DNA of 64,000 nucleotides from Platanthera guangdongensis (Eukaryota; Streptophyta; Magnoliopsida; Asparagales; Orchidaceae), in contig CM077162.1 of the NCBI GenBank assembly GCA_039583875.1, forward strand, positions 51,797,675 to 51,861,674, read 5' to 3'. The notes beneath the pieces are model-generated. The model saw nothing but the letters and a program-made list of their open reading frames with translations, was not told where the DNA came from and did no database searches. Within the stretch, counting starts at the first letter, position 1. Every line of letters starts with the position of its first letter. The translations under genes and the position numbers were made by a program. Positions 7,806 through 18,315 of this stretch are shown in pieces.

Positions 7806-10646
7806 ATGGCACCTAAGCTTGAGGAGAACGTTAACGAAGGATATGAGCTTGTGCGCGGCGCGTTCGACGATGCAGATCAAGAAATCAAGTCGGTCGTAAC
7901 CCTAGTCGCCGATTCTAGACTAGAATATCTAGTGTCTGAACCAACTAAGATATGGAAGAAGGAGGTGCTTGAATTCCTTAATGGAGCTGCAGTAGATGAA
8001 TCTGGATACAGAATCAAATCCAGAGTTCATGGAGAAAAGGTCAAGGTCTCACCTAAAAATCTGAGGAAGGTGCTCCAGCTACCAAAAACTCAAGATGAAG
8101 AAGAAATTACTGCATCCAAGACCAGGGAAGCTCTAACCTGGTGTGGACCTAATCCAAAGATGAAGATTGGTTCTGTCTTTAACAGAAAAAGCATGAATAA
8201 TCAAGGAAAATTCATGTCAGAGATTGTTGGTAAGGTCTTACTCAGCAAGCCTGGAGGGCATGATAGAGTGTCTGCCTATATGTTTGGAATCATGACAAGG
8301 ATAATATTCACTCTGAAAACAGACTGGTCTATAGTGGTTTATGAGAAGATTAAGGAGAGCTTGAAGAAGCCCAATCTGGACAGAGTCATTAGTCTATACC
8401 TAGCTGGTGTGATACCAGAGGTAATGAGTACTGCTGCAGGAAGCAAGATAAACCACATGAGGAAGATGGATCAAAGGATCTTTTCAAGATGGGACAGGGT
8501 GTTTTCCAAGGAAATACCAACCCCATAGAAGACAGTTACTGAGAAGGAGATTCCTCCAAAGAAAAAGAGAAAAACTGCTCCAGTGGCAAAAGAGTCCTCC
8601 AGTAGTTCTGAAAGTGAAGAACAAGTTGTTTTCACTCCTGATGATCATGAGGAAGAGCCTGCAGAGAAGACTCCTGCTCCTCAAGAGATTGCTGAGATCC
8701 AGGGGGAGCTACCACAAGCTAGCCCCATCCACAAGGATCAAAGCAAGGGGGAGCCTCCAGTTGTAGAAGAACCATCTACACTGGACAGTGAGCAAGCCAC
8801 CACCATCATACAAGAGGTACTCACTGACCTAAATACTTTAGAATATCTCATAGAAGATGCTGATTTGTCTGATGTTCCTCAGCAAACTCAGCTGCCTAGT
8901 CAAGTTCCAGATGCTGTTAGAGAAGACACATCTGCTGTACAAGAAGTAATTCCTGATCCAGTAGTTGAAGAACTAAGAACTTCTCATACACAGTCTCCAC
9001 AAGAGTTCACCATGGAAGATTTATTCCTCAATCTCGACCAACAAGATTTTGACCTGGACAAGGAAGCTGCTGGAAGAGATAATGTTGCTGCTGAGGGGGA
9101 GCAAATGCAAGTTCTGGAAGAGCCTTTAAGGCTAGAAACTGAGAAGGCACCTGATATGCAAGCTGACAGACCTCCAAGCCCTAAGGATAGGGTTGACATA
9201 GCCAGCACTTCTGCCTCTAAAGATGAGGAGAGTACTGGGGCAAAGAAGAAGAAACTATATGTCTTTAAAATGAGAAGTCAGAGTTATAAGAAAGCTCTGC
9301 AATCTATAGCCCCACAGCCTATAGTTCAACAAGCTCCAACTGTTGATTATAGTGCATTAATGATTGCAATGCAGATAAAACTGGATGAACAGAGAAAATC
9401 TATAGAGGCTTATGTAGATGAAGGGCACAAAACTTTGCAGTTTGATCTGGCATAAGATATAAAGTCTATAAGGTTTGAAATGAACCTTAATAAGAAGGAG
9501 ATGAATGAATGCTTCCACAAAGGTGGAAATGCAGTGGTGTATTTGGCAACACACCAAGAGAAGATCAAAGAACAAGTTGATGATATAGCATTGAAGCAAG
9601 GATATGTACTGGAAAATCAGATAAGAATGAATGACAATTTGACTGATTCTCATAATGCTATAATCACTGAGTTAAAGAACAAGGCTGCTGAACCTTCTAC
9701 ATCTTCTGCTACTATCAAAGCTGAATTTGACAAAGCCTTTCAAGAGGAAATTTCTGCTGTAAAGACTGCAATCCAAGCCTCCCAGAAGGTCATATCTGAA
9801 CAACTTCAAAAGCTTAAACCTTTCTTTAAAGATGGCATCAGATACTTGGATAGTCAAATCAGATTTCAGAAGGATGATGTCAGAGATCACATGTCTAGAG
9901 AAGTCATAAAGGGGGAGAGAGTACTAGTCAAGGCAAGCTCTGAACATGCTAAGTGGATATCAAATTCCATCTGAGCTACACTTGGATATCCTCCTCTGTG
10001 TGATGACAATGAGGTTGCTGAATCTGGACTAAATCCTGCTTATTTTGGAGGTGAGCAACCAGAAGTAGCTCAGGTCATTTATCCACCTCCAGACTTTGAA
10101 ATGATTCAAGCAGATGTGAGCACAATGTATAGCCCACCTGAGGGCAAGGACAATGTCCATATTGAAAAGGTTGTTCAACCTATATCTGAAGCCATGCAAG
10201 AGGCTCTACAGAAAGAAGAAGAGACAAGGTTGTCCAAGAAGAGGTTTAGGGAACAAACAGAACAAAGGCCAGACTTTGAATAGTGGAGCCCTACCTCTAG
10301 GAATATAATATTAACTGCCTGGAAAGCTGCCAAGGACAATACTCATGACAGGAACAAATGGTTTTCTGAAGCTGAATGGAGGAAGCATGAGATTAGACAA
10401 GAAGCCATTGTTCAATTCAGAAGGAAGGCAAAGATGGGAAAGCTACCTCCTACTGCAGTGGAGCCTAGCAAGTACTTTCCTAAGCCATATCACTATTTTG
10501 AGAGGCAGAAGATCAAGGCAGAAGAACTTAAAAAGAAAGATCTAAAAGGCAAGAAGCCTGCTGTTGCTGAAACTGTTGATGCCCCTGTCAAAGCTCAAGT
10601 TCAAGCTGGCAAGGGAATAGTTATCAAGGAACCTGATCAGAAATAG
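7806..10646 (+). pseudogene. RE1 ORF3 (SIRE env-like / plant transposon protein), four in-frame stops
   Basis: A single frame of about 947 codons starts at ATG 7806 and ends at 10644-10646. It is interrupted by TAG 8526-8528, TAA 9453-9455, TGA 9972-9974 and TAG 10281-10283, with no frameshift. The first 240 residues look like a folded domain of the kind annotated as putative plant transposon protein in SIRE-type ORF3. The middle is acidic and Ser/Pro/Glu-rich, then comes a coiled-coil-like helical part (9480-9974) and a lysine-rich C-terminus. I see no signal peptide or clear membrane segment, so the literature label envelope-like is not supported here. RE8 carries a homologous C-terminal part. 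The molecular function is unknown. Confidence 0.82.
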
Positions 10647-10947
10647 ATTAAGATTTTACTTGAATATTATTTTGTAATCTTTTAAATGTAAAACATTTTT
10701 GTAAACTACTGAAAATGTATAAGAAAAATGTTAGAACAATATATGATAAATATATTTCATGATTGTTCTGTGAATGTGTCTATTTCTTGTTTGTTCTGAA
10801 ATGATGAATGTGTATACATGTGTGAATTAATACATGTTTATGTTTACCCTGCTGAATATAATCTGCTTTACAACATTTTGTAATTTTTAATTATGAATGA
10901 TGTATATCATTGACTAAGGGTTATGACTTCTCCAAATAGGGGGAGAT
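10647..10947 (+). other. RE1 3' untranslated stretch and polypurine tract
   Basis: An AT-rich non-coding stretch of about 290 bp ends in AGGGGGAGAT (10938-10947) directly before the 3' LTR. This is the expected polypurine tract that primes plus-strand DNA. Nothing else was recognised. Confidence 0.85.
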
Positions 10948-12173
10948 TGTTGGGTACATTGGTCAAATATACCTGATTTGAAGAAGCCTCACCCAACTCA
11001 ATGATATACATCATAATGTATTTGATGTATGTTGAGTTTACTTGTGCAGGTTAAGTAATCATTGGACTGAAGCAAAAAGTTTCTAAGTCCATGTGTCGAC
11101 ACCTAGAGGGAAAGTGTCGACACTTAAGAAGACTTGTGTCGACACCCAGACAAGCAGTGTCGACACTTGGAGTCATTGTGTCGACACCTGGGATGCAGAG
11201 TCGACACCAGACAGAAAGTGTCGACACTTGGAGCTGTGTCGACACTCAGTGAAGAAAAGTGCAGACAGAAAGTGTCGACACAAGGAGCTGTGTCGACACC
11301 CAGTGAAACTGTGTCTACACTAGAAAGTGTCGACACTTGGAGTTGTGTCGACACTCAGCAAAAGTCTGCAGAGACTAAGTTAAAGTGTCGACACTCAGAA
11401 CAATATGTCGACACTCAACAGAAGAGTCAGCACTTGAAGTATGTGTCGACACCCAGCACAATGTGTCGACACACAACCAGAAGAGTCAACACATGAAGTA
11501 AGTGTCGACACCCAGCACAATGTGTCGACACTTAGCTAAAGACTCTACACTTGAAGAAAGTGTCGACACAAGGAGCTGTGTCGACACTTAGCAAAGATCA
11601 GAAAGATCAACAAAATTATTCTAAGTACAAGTGTCGACACTAAGGGAATTTGTCGACACTAAGGGAATGTGTCGACACTCAGCTGAAGTCTCAACAAGAA
11701 GAAGGTGTGTCGACACAAGGAGCTGTGTCGACACTCAGCAAGTATCGATATTGAAGACTATGTGTCGACACCAAGAAGCAGTGTCGACACTTGACAGATT
11801 CAACACAAGAAGTTGTGTCGACACAAAGGTGATGTGTCGACACTTAGAAGAATTTAGTACAGATAGAAGATCAAGTACTTGTGTCGACACTCAATTTCAG
11901 TGTCGACACCTGAAGAAGAATCTGTGTCGAGACATACAAGGAGTTGTGTCGACACCTTGTAGACTTGTGTCGACATTTACACAGCATGTGTCGACACTTG
12001 GTCTATAAGTGTCGACACTTAAAGACAGAAAGTCTCGACACTTTCAGACAGTTAGAGATTTTCAAGAAATGACTGGATGACTTGACAGCTGCCGTTCCAG
12101 CCGGTCTACAGCAACTGTCAGAGATGTCAGAAGTCAGTTATGAACCGGACCAGCCGGTTACCATGAAGAAGGC

Positions 12174-12182
12174 CTATAAATA
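12174..12182 (+). promoter_or_regulatory. RE1 3' LTR TATA box
   Basis: CTATAAATA, identical to that at 1047-1055, with the AACCGG-N5-CCGGTT dyad just upstream. In a 3' LTR it could drive read-out transcription into RE2. Confidence 0.7.
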
Positions 12183-12571
12183 GGCTCATACAGTTTCTAG
12201 AAGTTGTTGTTCAAAGAGTTCAGTTTGTTGAAAAACAAATTATTAAAGTGGTACCAAGAGTATCAACACAAGAAGATCTTGCAGTCCAAGTGCAGATCTA
12301 AGAAGTTGGAGAGAGAGGGCTCCATCCAAGAAATCAGCCTTTGTAACTAGGCTGAGAAGAAGGATTCAGATTCATTCTGGATCTTAAGTGGCAGAGGTCA
12401 AGGAACAACTGTAGGAGGATTCAGTCTTATTCAGTTCTACTCAAGAAGCTTTGAAGAAAGCTAAGTTAGATTGAATCCAGCTGAGTTCTTCCAAGAACTC
12501 ATCAAGAAACTCTCAACTCCCCTCTTGTATTTCTGAGTTGTTGAGTTAATTTTTGTAATACATTTTTAACT

Positions 12572-12824
12572 TGTAGGATCCTTTGGATCTGAGAGAATTG
12601 TAAGCCTATAATTATAAAGGCTGAGGGTAGGGCTTGAGAGCCTTAGTGTAGGATATTGAGATCTCTGAGTGTAGGCCTTGGTTGGCTGAGTGTAGGCCTT
12701 GGTTGGCTGAGTGTAGGCCTTGGTTGGCTGAGTGTAGGCCTTGATTGGCTGAGTGTAGGCTTTGGGATAACGCTGAGTTGTAAGGCTTTGGGCCTGAGGT
12801 GTAGGAACCAATTTGGGTTCTGAG
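12572..12824 (+). other. Serial stem-loop array in RE1 3' LTR
   Basis: The same module chain as in the 5' LTR, with a few substitutions. In a 3' LTR the region would lie near the RNA 3' end, where repeated UGUA could serve as far-upstream polyadenylation elements; this role is inferred. Confidence 0.8.
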
Positions 12825-13091
12825 ACAGTGGAGGAGTTTGGCCAAATCTAGTACACTGCTAGATAGGCAAAGGGGGGAAAGTGGATGTACCCATATCTTG
12901 GGGAACCACTATAAACCACTGTGTATGTTGTGCTGTGCTATGATTGTTGATGTGCATGCTGTGTGTTTGCTGTGATAAAATAGTTAGTATTCTGTGATAT
13001 AACGGATTGCTGCCATTTAAGTTTAAAAAGGATTAGGTCACCTATTCACCCCCCCCCCTCCCCTCTAGGTGTTTAGGTACCATATCTTTCA

Positions 13092-14196
13092 GCGTGTCTG
13101 AGAGAGAAGTCTAGAGGACCTTGGAAGAAGTCCATTCTGAAGAGTGCAGGAGTCGCTCGGGGAATAGGACCTTGAAAGGAAGGATAGTTAGGCAAGGGTA
13201 CTTCTAGCCGACCCTGGACAGGATGCCGCTGAATTCACAAAGAAGAACAACAAGTGCCAGTTGTTTGACCCTCTCTAGCTACTATCGTCTAAGTAGCTCA
13301 GAAGCATCACGATACCCTAGCCCTTCACCATCTAGGGAATAAACCTGGTAGGACCCTTCCCTCAGGCTAGTGGGCAAATAAGGTTCTTGCTGGTTTTGAT
13401 CGATTATTTTTCTAAGTGGTTGGAGGTAAGGGCGTTGGCCAAAGTGACTGCCCTAGTAATCTGGAACTTTGTATGGGGAGAGATCATCTGTCGGTATGGA
13501 ATACCCAAGGCCATTATCATGGAGAATGGGACACAGTTTACAAGCATCTAGTTCATCAGTTTTTGGGGGCAACTTGGGATTGATCTCAGGTTCACGTCGG
13601 TCCATCATCCTAGGAGCAACAGGCAGGTGGAGGCGGCGAACAAGATCATCGTGAACCTCCTAAAGAAGAAGGTGGAGAACTTAAAGTGGAGCTGGGTAGA
13701 ACAACTTCCTTCAGTCCTCTAGGCCCTGAGTACCACCCCAAACACAGCCACAGGGGAGACCCCTTTCAAGCTCTCTCATAGCAGGGATGCTGTACTCCCC
13801 ATAAAATTCGAAGTCCGGACACCTCGGCTGGTTGAGGCAGAAGAAGGTGGAGGAGAGTGGCAGGACGAGAATTAGGACGAGCTTCGGCTCTCCCTTGATA
13901 TGGTGGAGGATCTGCATGACTTGTCAGCTATCCGACAAGAAGAGGTCAAGCGGGGAATGCCAAAGTATTTTAATAAGCATGTCAGAATCAAGCAATTTGC
14001 AAAAGGGGACTTGGTCTTGAAGAATGTCGATGCGGCCAGGAGGACGACATCTATCTGAAAGTTGAATCCCAACTGGGAAGGTCCGTATGTAATCCGAGAG
14101 GCCTTGAAGTCAGGAGGATATCACCTCCAAGATGTAGAGGTGGAACCCCTCAGTCATGCTTGGAGCGGAGATGACCTAAAGTGGTTCTACCCATGA
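13092..14196 (+). pseudogene. pol: RE2: integrase remnant of a Tat-type Ty3/Gypsy element
   Basis: Read in one frame from 13336, this gives the Tat/Athila-like integrase core: VGPFPQASG, DYFSKW, YGIPKAI, ENGTQF, RQVEAANK, and a C-terminal part with LNPNWEGPY, ending at TGA 14194-14196. The second catalytic Asp (normally DNGTQF) is Glu. In-frame stops occur near 13549, 13720, 13873 and 14056. Upstream, 13140-13260 reads as the preceding zinc-binding region (RTLKGRIVRQGY). No LTR, gag or RT of this element is visible. It is abutted by the RE1 LTR on the left and RE3 on the right, so it is an old fragment. Confidence 0.8.
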
Positions 14197-14205
14197 AAGT
14201 AATGA

Positions 14206-14958
14206 GATAGCATAACTCCCGGATCTGCAGGAGTAGAGATAGTCTTGTTATTCTCCATCTGGAACTTCTTAATAATCTCCTCCGCAAACTTCTTCTGAGA
14301 GATGAAGAGTGTACCTCAATGCTCAAGAAGTAAGTGAGTTCTCCTAGATCAGTCATCTCAAACACCTTCTACATCGTATTCTTGAAGTCTTCAAACATAA
14401 AAGAGTTGTTGCCGGTGAATATCATGTTGTCAACATACAAACACATGACCATGATTTCACCATTCTTGTCCAACTTTATGTAGAGTGCGTACTAATATGT
14501 GCTCTGCATGTACCCATTCTTTTGAAAGTATGCATCAATTCTTTCATTCCACACACAAGGCGCTTGTTTCAACCCATACAACATCTTATTTATCTTGTAA
14601 ACCTTCTTCTCTTGATCTTTCACTTCATATTTAGTCATTACTGGACATACACATCGTCCTCTAAGTATCCATTCAGAAATGCGGACTTGACATCCATCTG
14701 CCAGATCTTTCACTTATATTGAGCGGCTAGTGCAATGATCAGTCTGATAGTATCAATTTGTGCCACAGGAGAAAAGTCCTCGTAGTACTCCAATCCTTGG
14801 ACTTGACGGTAGCCTTTTGCGACGAGTCTTGCTTTGTGCTTCTCCACTTCTCCATCTTTGTTTGTCTTCACTTTGTACACCCATTTCACACCAATGGGCT
14901 TGTGACCTGCCGGCAGAGTGACCAACTCCCAAGTATCCTTTTTCTTGATGGATGTCAT
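14206..14958 (-). pseudogene. pol: RE3 reverse transcriptase fragment
   Basis: Minus-strand Copia RT in several frames: WELVTLPAGHKPIGVKWVYKVK at the right end (about 14850-14950), [14 protein letters not shown], then KMLYGLKQAP (about 14560-14600) and MTDLGELTYFL (about 14320-14360), followed by an SQKKFAEEI-like stretch to about 14215. Stops and shifts separate the pieces. The rest of RNase H is absent because the element is truncated. Confidence 0.85.
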
Positions 14959-16327
14959 CTATTCATCCATCGACTTCCTCCAAGTCTTCTCTTGAGCAGA
15001 TTCTTTATACGAGTATGGTTCACAATCTGCTAAAAGAGAATATAAAGAAAAATTAGCATGAATCGGCTCCGTCTTCTCATAGATTTCCTCCAACCTTGGT
15101 TGAGGACATTCAGAGCTGCTCCTCCTAGTGCTTGCTCTATTAGAACAACTTATGTTGGTGCTTCCTCCACTTAAGAAGGGAGTAGAAGCTCTCCCTGAAT
15201 CTCTGCTCGGTGGTGACAGTAGTTCAGTTCCACCATCCTCAGCTTTAGCTTCTTGACCACCTTCTTCATCATCATCATCATAGAAAATTTCTTTGACACT
15301 TTTCTCCTTTTCATCCCAGCTCCAACAACTATCTTCTTCAAACAGCACACCTCTAGAGATGATTGCCTTCTTCATCATAGGATTGTATAATTTGTAAGCT
15401 TTACTCATCGGAGCGTAGCCTAAAAATATACACTTCTCACTCTTGTCATCAAGCTTCTTCATCTTCTGATCAGGGATGTGAGCATAAGCCATAGCTAAAC
15501 ACTCTCAGGTGTTGCACACTTGGCTTCCATCCACTCTATGCCTCATATGGAGTCTTGAACTTCAAACACTTCGTCGGACATCTGTTTAGCAAGTACACAA
15601 CACATTGTACTGCTTCAGCCCAGAACATCTTCGACAACTTCTTGCCCTTTATCATACTCCATGCCATTTTCTGAATCATCAAGTTCTTTCTCTAAGATTC
15701 CACATTCTGTTGAGGTGAGTATGCTGTTGTCAACTGATGAGCAATCACATACTCTTTGTACAATGAATAAAACAACTTTGAGGTATACTCCCCACCTCGA
15801 TCAGTTCTGAGTACCTTTAGATACTGTCCACTCTTGTTCTCAACCATTGCCTTTAACTTGTCAAGGACCTCAGACTTCTCTTTCAATAAGTAAACCCAGC
15901 ACTTCTGACTAAAGTCATCACTGAAGGTAATGTAGTATTTACTTTCTCCAACTGAGGCAATCTCAAACGGACCAGCAATGTCTGAATGAACCAATTCAAG
16001 ATGTCTCCATGCTATACGAGACTTTCCTCCTTCAAAACTCTGTCACTTCTGCTTGCCTTTCGTACAAGCTTCACATATCTTCCGTGTTCTTCAAATCTTA
16101 GGAAAATATTCCACCATCTTTGCATGTGATAAATTCTTCAAACCACTGAAGCCCAAGTTACTCATCCTATGGTGCCACAACTAAGCTTCTTCTTCCTCTT
16201 CAGTTTTTGATAGACATGTCATCACCTCGTCATCCATCTTCAACGTAAAGAGATGATTCGTCGTTAACTTTTCTTTCACCACCTCTTTTTCTCGATGGTT
16301 CTTCATAGAAAACAAATCATCATTCAA
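14959..16327 (-). pseudogene. pol: RE3 integrase region (broken)
   Basis: Reading right to left: decayed zinc-binding region (about 16050-16200), then the integrase core with VHSDIAGPFE (first Asp), LRTDRGGEYTS (second Asp) and AYSPQQNVES (15692-15994), where the downstream Glu segment is damaged. The C-terminal integrase region with [20 protein letters not shown] follows (14959-15492). At least one frameshift near 15690 and one stop near 15490 separate them. Confidence 0.82.
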
Positions 16328-16741
16328 CTAAATGCAGTAATCTTTCTCCACCAACTTTCCACGTCTTAAGATTTTAATCTTCAAGCCAGGAACATAGAAC
16401 ACATCATTAAGATGAACCTTCTCACCATTTAGGGTGACCACGATCAACCTTTTGCCTTCTACTGAGATCTTCGAAGCATCTCCAAAGCTAACCTCACTAG
16501 CACTTGGTACAAGGTTAGTGAACAACTCCTCACCACACATATGGTTGCTCGCTCTTGTGTCCAAGTACCAATCTTCATTTTTACCTCCTTCAGGTCCTCT
16601 GTAAGTCAAGAACATCATTGGGTCAACACTAATGTTGCTTGCTTCAGCGTAGTGGTTGGTCTCCTCTTTCCTCCTCAGAAGTCTGCAGTCATAACTCATG
16701 TGCCCAAATCGGTTACAGTTGTAACACTGGACTTGATCCAT
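16328..16741 (-). pseudogene. RE3 zinc knuckle and protease region
   Basis: One frame carries the CCHC knuckle CYNCNRFGHMSYDC followed by the protease motif WYLDTRASNHMCG. The catalytic D-T-G is D-T-R, so the glycine is lost. RE4 also lost this glycine, with Glu instead. The frame ends at about 16328. Confidence 0.85.
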
Positions 16742-17589
16742 TTACACCACGGCCTCTTCCTCGGCCTCTTCCATGACCTCATCCTCTTCCTTCCTGCCCT
16801 CTACCTTGAGATTGGTCTACCTCTCTATTAAAGTTCTGATGTCTTCCTCCTCTTCTACCTCTACCTCTGCCTTGGTAGGCTCGGCCTCGCTGGCCACCTC
16901 TTCTAGAGCTCTCTCCAAAATTCAATTGAGTCTGAAGTGATTTCTCTAAGCCACTTGACTCTTCATCTTATAACATGCGATATTCATGGTCTTGCAAAGT
17001 GCCTATGAGTTCATCGATAGACATTTGAGTGAGATCCTTCGAATCTTCTATTGCTACCACTATATAGTTGAACTTCGTTGACAACGATCGTAGAAGTTTC
17101 TCCAAGAAACTCACATCATCAATCGTCTCTCTGTTGTGTTTCATTTCTTTTGCAAGCGTCCGCAGACGAGTTACTTAGTCACCAACTTTATCAGTGTTTT
17201 GCATCTTCATAACTTCATACTCTGCTCGGAGAGATTGTATCTTCACTTTCTTTGCCTTGTCAACTCCTTGCAAGCAGTGTTGCAAAGTCTCCCATGCTTC
17301 TTTAGAACTTTTAGCATCTGAGATCTTCTCAAAGGTTGTTTCATCAACCCCTTGATATAGCAAGAACAAAGCCTTCTTGTCTCTCTTTCTTGCTTCTCGT
17401 AGCAATCATCCTCCGGGTGTTAGTCAACGTAGCCTCTGCTTCAGCAGTTAGCTCTTCATATTAATCTTCCACGGTCTCCCATAATTCCTTTGAGGCAAGC
17501 AACACTCTCATTTGGATACTCCAGTTCCCATAGTTCATCTTCGTCAACTTAGGAACTTGACCCGACATAACATTCACCATCTCCATCAT
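16742..17589 (-). pseudogene. gag: RE3 gag (broken)
   Basis: It begins at a minus-strand ATG near 17589 and encodes SGQVPKLTK and NYGNWSIQMR-type N-terminal sequence as in RE4 gag. Then comes the UBN2-type helical core (ISDAKSSKEAWETLQ, 17175-17405). An RG-rich linker (16750-16900) leads to the zinc knuckle. Stops and shifts break it into at least three pieces. Confidence 0.82.
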
Positions 17590-17630
17590 TTCAAGTCTTT
17601 AACTCTTCTGAGCGACTTCCAAGGTTCAGC

Positions 17631-17648
17631 AACCTGACTCTGATACCA
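17631..17648 (-). other. RE3 primer binding site
   Basis: On the minus strand, TGGTATCAGAGTCAGG lies one base inside the LTR end, matching the initiator Met-tRNA type. It fixes the RE3 orientation and the LTR edge at 17650. Confidence 0.88.
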
Positions 17649-17832
17649 CTGTTGGAAGTGATTAAGAGTGGGCACAACAACAATAAAAGAGCAAACAACT
17701 TCTCTATTATAACAGCAAGGAATTACAAAACACTTGACTCAACAAATAACAACTCAACACATGCACAGCTATTACAAATTCACATTTGACACTTTTAACC
17801 ACATAGATAGATGGAACTTTTGAACGCAAGAG

Positions 17833-17998
17833 GGTGTCCACGAGGATGCAGTCCGCAAGACTATCAGTGAATATGGTGTCCACGAGGATGTAGTCCGCAA
17901 AACTATCCGGGAAAAAGGTGTCCATGAGGATGCAGTCCGCATGACTATTCGTGAATAAGGTGTCCACGAGGATGCAGTCCGCAAGACTCTGTGAATAA
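17833..17998 (-). repeat. 42-bp tandem repeat, four copies, in RE3 LTR
   Basis: Copies start at 17833, 17875, 17917 and 17959, exactly 42 bp apart, each beginning ggtgtccacgaggatgcag or a close variant. Because 42 is a multiple of three, one frame reads as repeated amino acids, but there is no sign of a real gene. It lies downstream of the RE3 TATA box, hence in the transcribed part. Confidence 0.92.
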
Positions 17999-18216
17999 CA
18001 GTTCTCAAGTGGTTGCCCGCTGCTATTCTTATGGATGCGTTTTCCTTGGAATTCGCACAAGGGAAAAAACTTGCCGCAATATTTGCTCCGGTTTTTTTGT
18101 GCTGCTACACTTTGGCTCTTTTGCGGTTAGTGTATAGGAGCGCGCAAATCCTTTCAAACCACGTGCTTTCACAGCAACAGCATTACAGCAATACAACGCC
18201 TACATACATTCGTGCC

Positions 18217-18224
18217 TATTTATA
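18217..18224 (-). promoter_or_regulatory. RE3 LTR TATA box
   Basis: TATAAATA on the minus strand inside a GC-flanked palindrome-like context (GCCTATAAATAGGC). It is positioned to start transcription toward the 42-bp repeats and gag. Confidence 0.65.
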
Positions 18225-18310
18225 GGCTCACCTCTTCAATATAAACTTGGCATGTGACCCTCCATAATTACTGCATTTATTTTCTTTTACTGCCCCTTAA
18301 TTCACGTCAT

Positions 18311-18315
18311 ATTCT
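18311..18315. other. RE4 target site duplication (left), ATTCT
   Basis: ATTCT directly before the 5' LTR is repeated exactly at 23968-23972 after the 3' LTR, as expected for a 5-bp staggered Copia insertion. Confidence 0.93.

Larger units (their letters stand above)
1..13091 (+). mobile_element. RE1: SIRE/Maximus-type Ty1/Copia LTR retrotransposon with ORF3
   Basis: The element has a 5' LTR (partial), PBS, gag, protease-integrase-RT-RNase H, a palindrome-rich spacer, ORF3, a polypurine tract and a complete 3' LTR. The two LTRs align along their whole shared length with scattered substitutions and one repeat-unit indel (about 98% identity by eye). Base 1 matches base 11109, so about 161 bp of the 5' LTR lie outside the window. 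The third ORF after RNase H, the long gag with two zinc knuckles and the 2.1-kb LTR are typical of the SIRE/Maximus lineage. The target duplication cannot be checked. The 3' flank reads as Tat-type integrase, so RE1 probably inserted into RE2. Confidence 0.93.
10948..13091 (+). repeat. RE1 3' LTR (complete, 2144 bp)
   Basis: It starts TGTTGGGTACA right after the polypurine tract and ends CTTTCA before unrelated sequence. Contents mirror the 5' LTR: palindrome array 11093-12040, CCGG dyad, TATA at 12174-12182, stem-loop array 12572-12824. Compared with the 5' LTR it has one extra palindrome unit (the tgtcgacactaagggaa unit occurs twice near 11632-11668). The first 161 bp are present only here. 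Confidence 0.95.
14206..18315 (-). mobile_element. RE3: decayed Copia element, 3' end missing
   Basis: On the minus strand it reads 5' LTR, PBS, gag, protease, integrase and the first part of RT/RNase H, then stops abruptly about 14206-14215 where RE2 begins. No 3' LTR is found. The proteins resemble RE4 closely (for example the zinc-knuckle and protease region), so both belong to one Copia family. The outer LTR boundary is unclear; sequence up to 18315, and perhaps beyond RE4 from 23968, may belong to it. Confidence 0.8.
17650..18315 (-). repeat. RE3 5' LTR (at least 666 bp; outer end uncertain)
   Basis: On the minus strand it ends ...CTTCCAACA before the PBS. A TATA box (TATAAATA on the minus strand) lies at 18217-18224, and a 42-bp tandem repeat at 17833-17998. 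No second copy is in the window, so the outer end cannot be set by comparison; RE4 inserted at 18315/18316. Confidence 0.7.

Noticed and set aside
7806..10646. ORF3 as a true viral envelope gene
   Set aside because: No signal peptide, fusion or membrane segment was seen; only its position resembles env.
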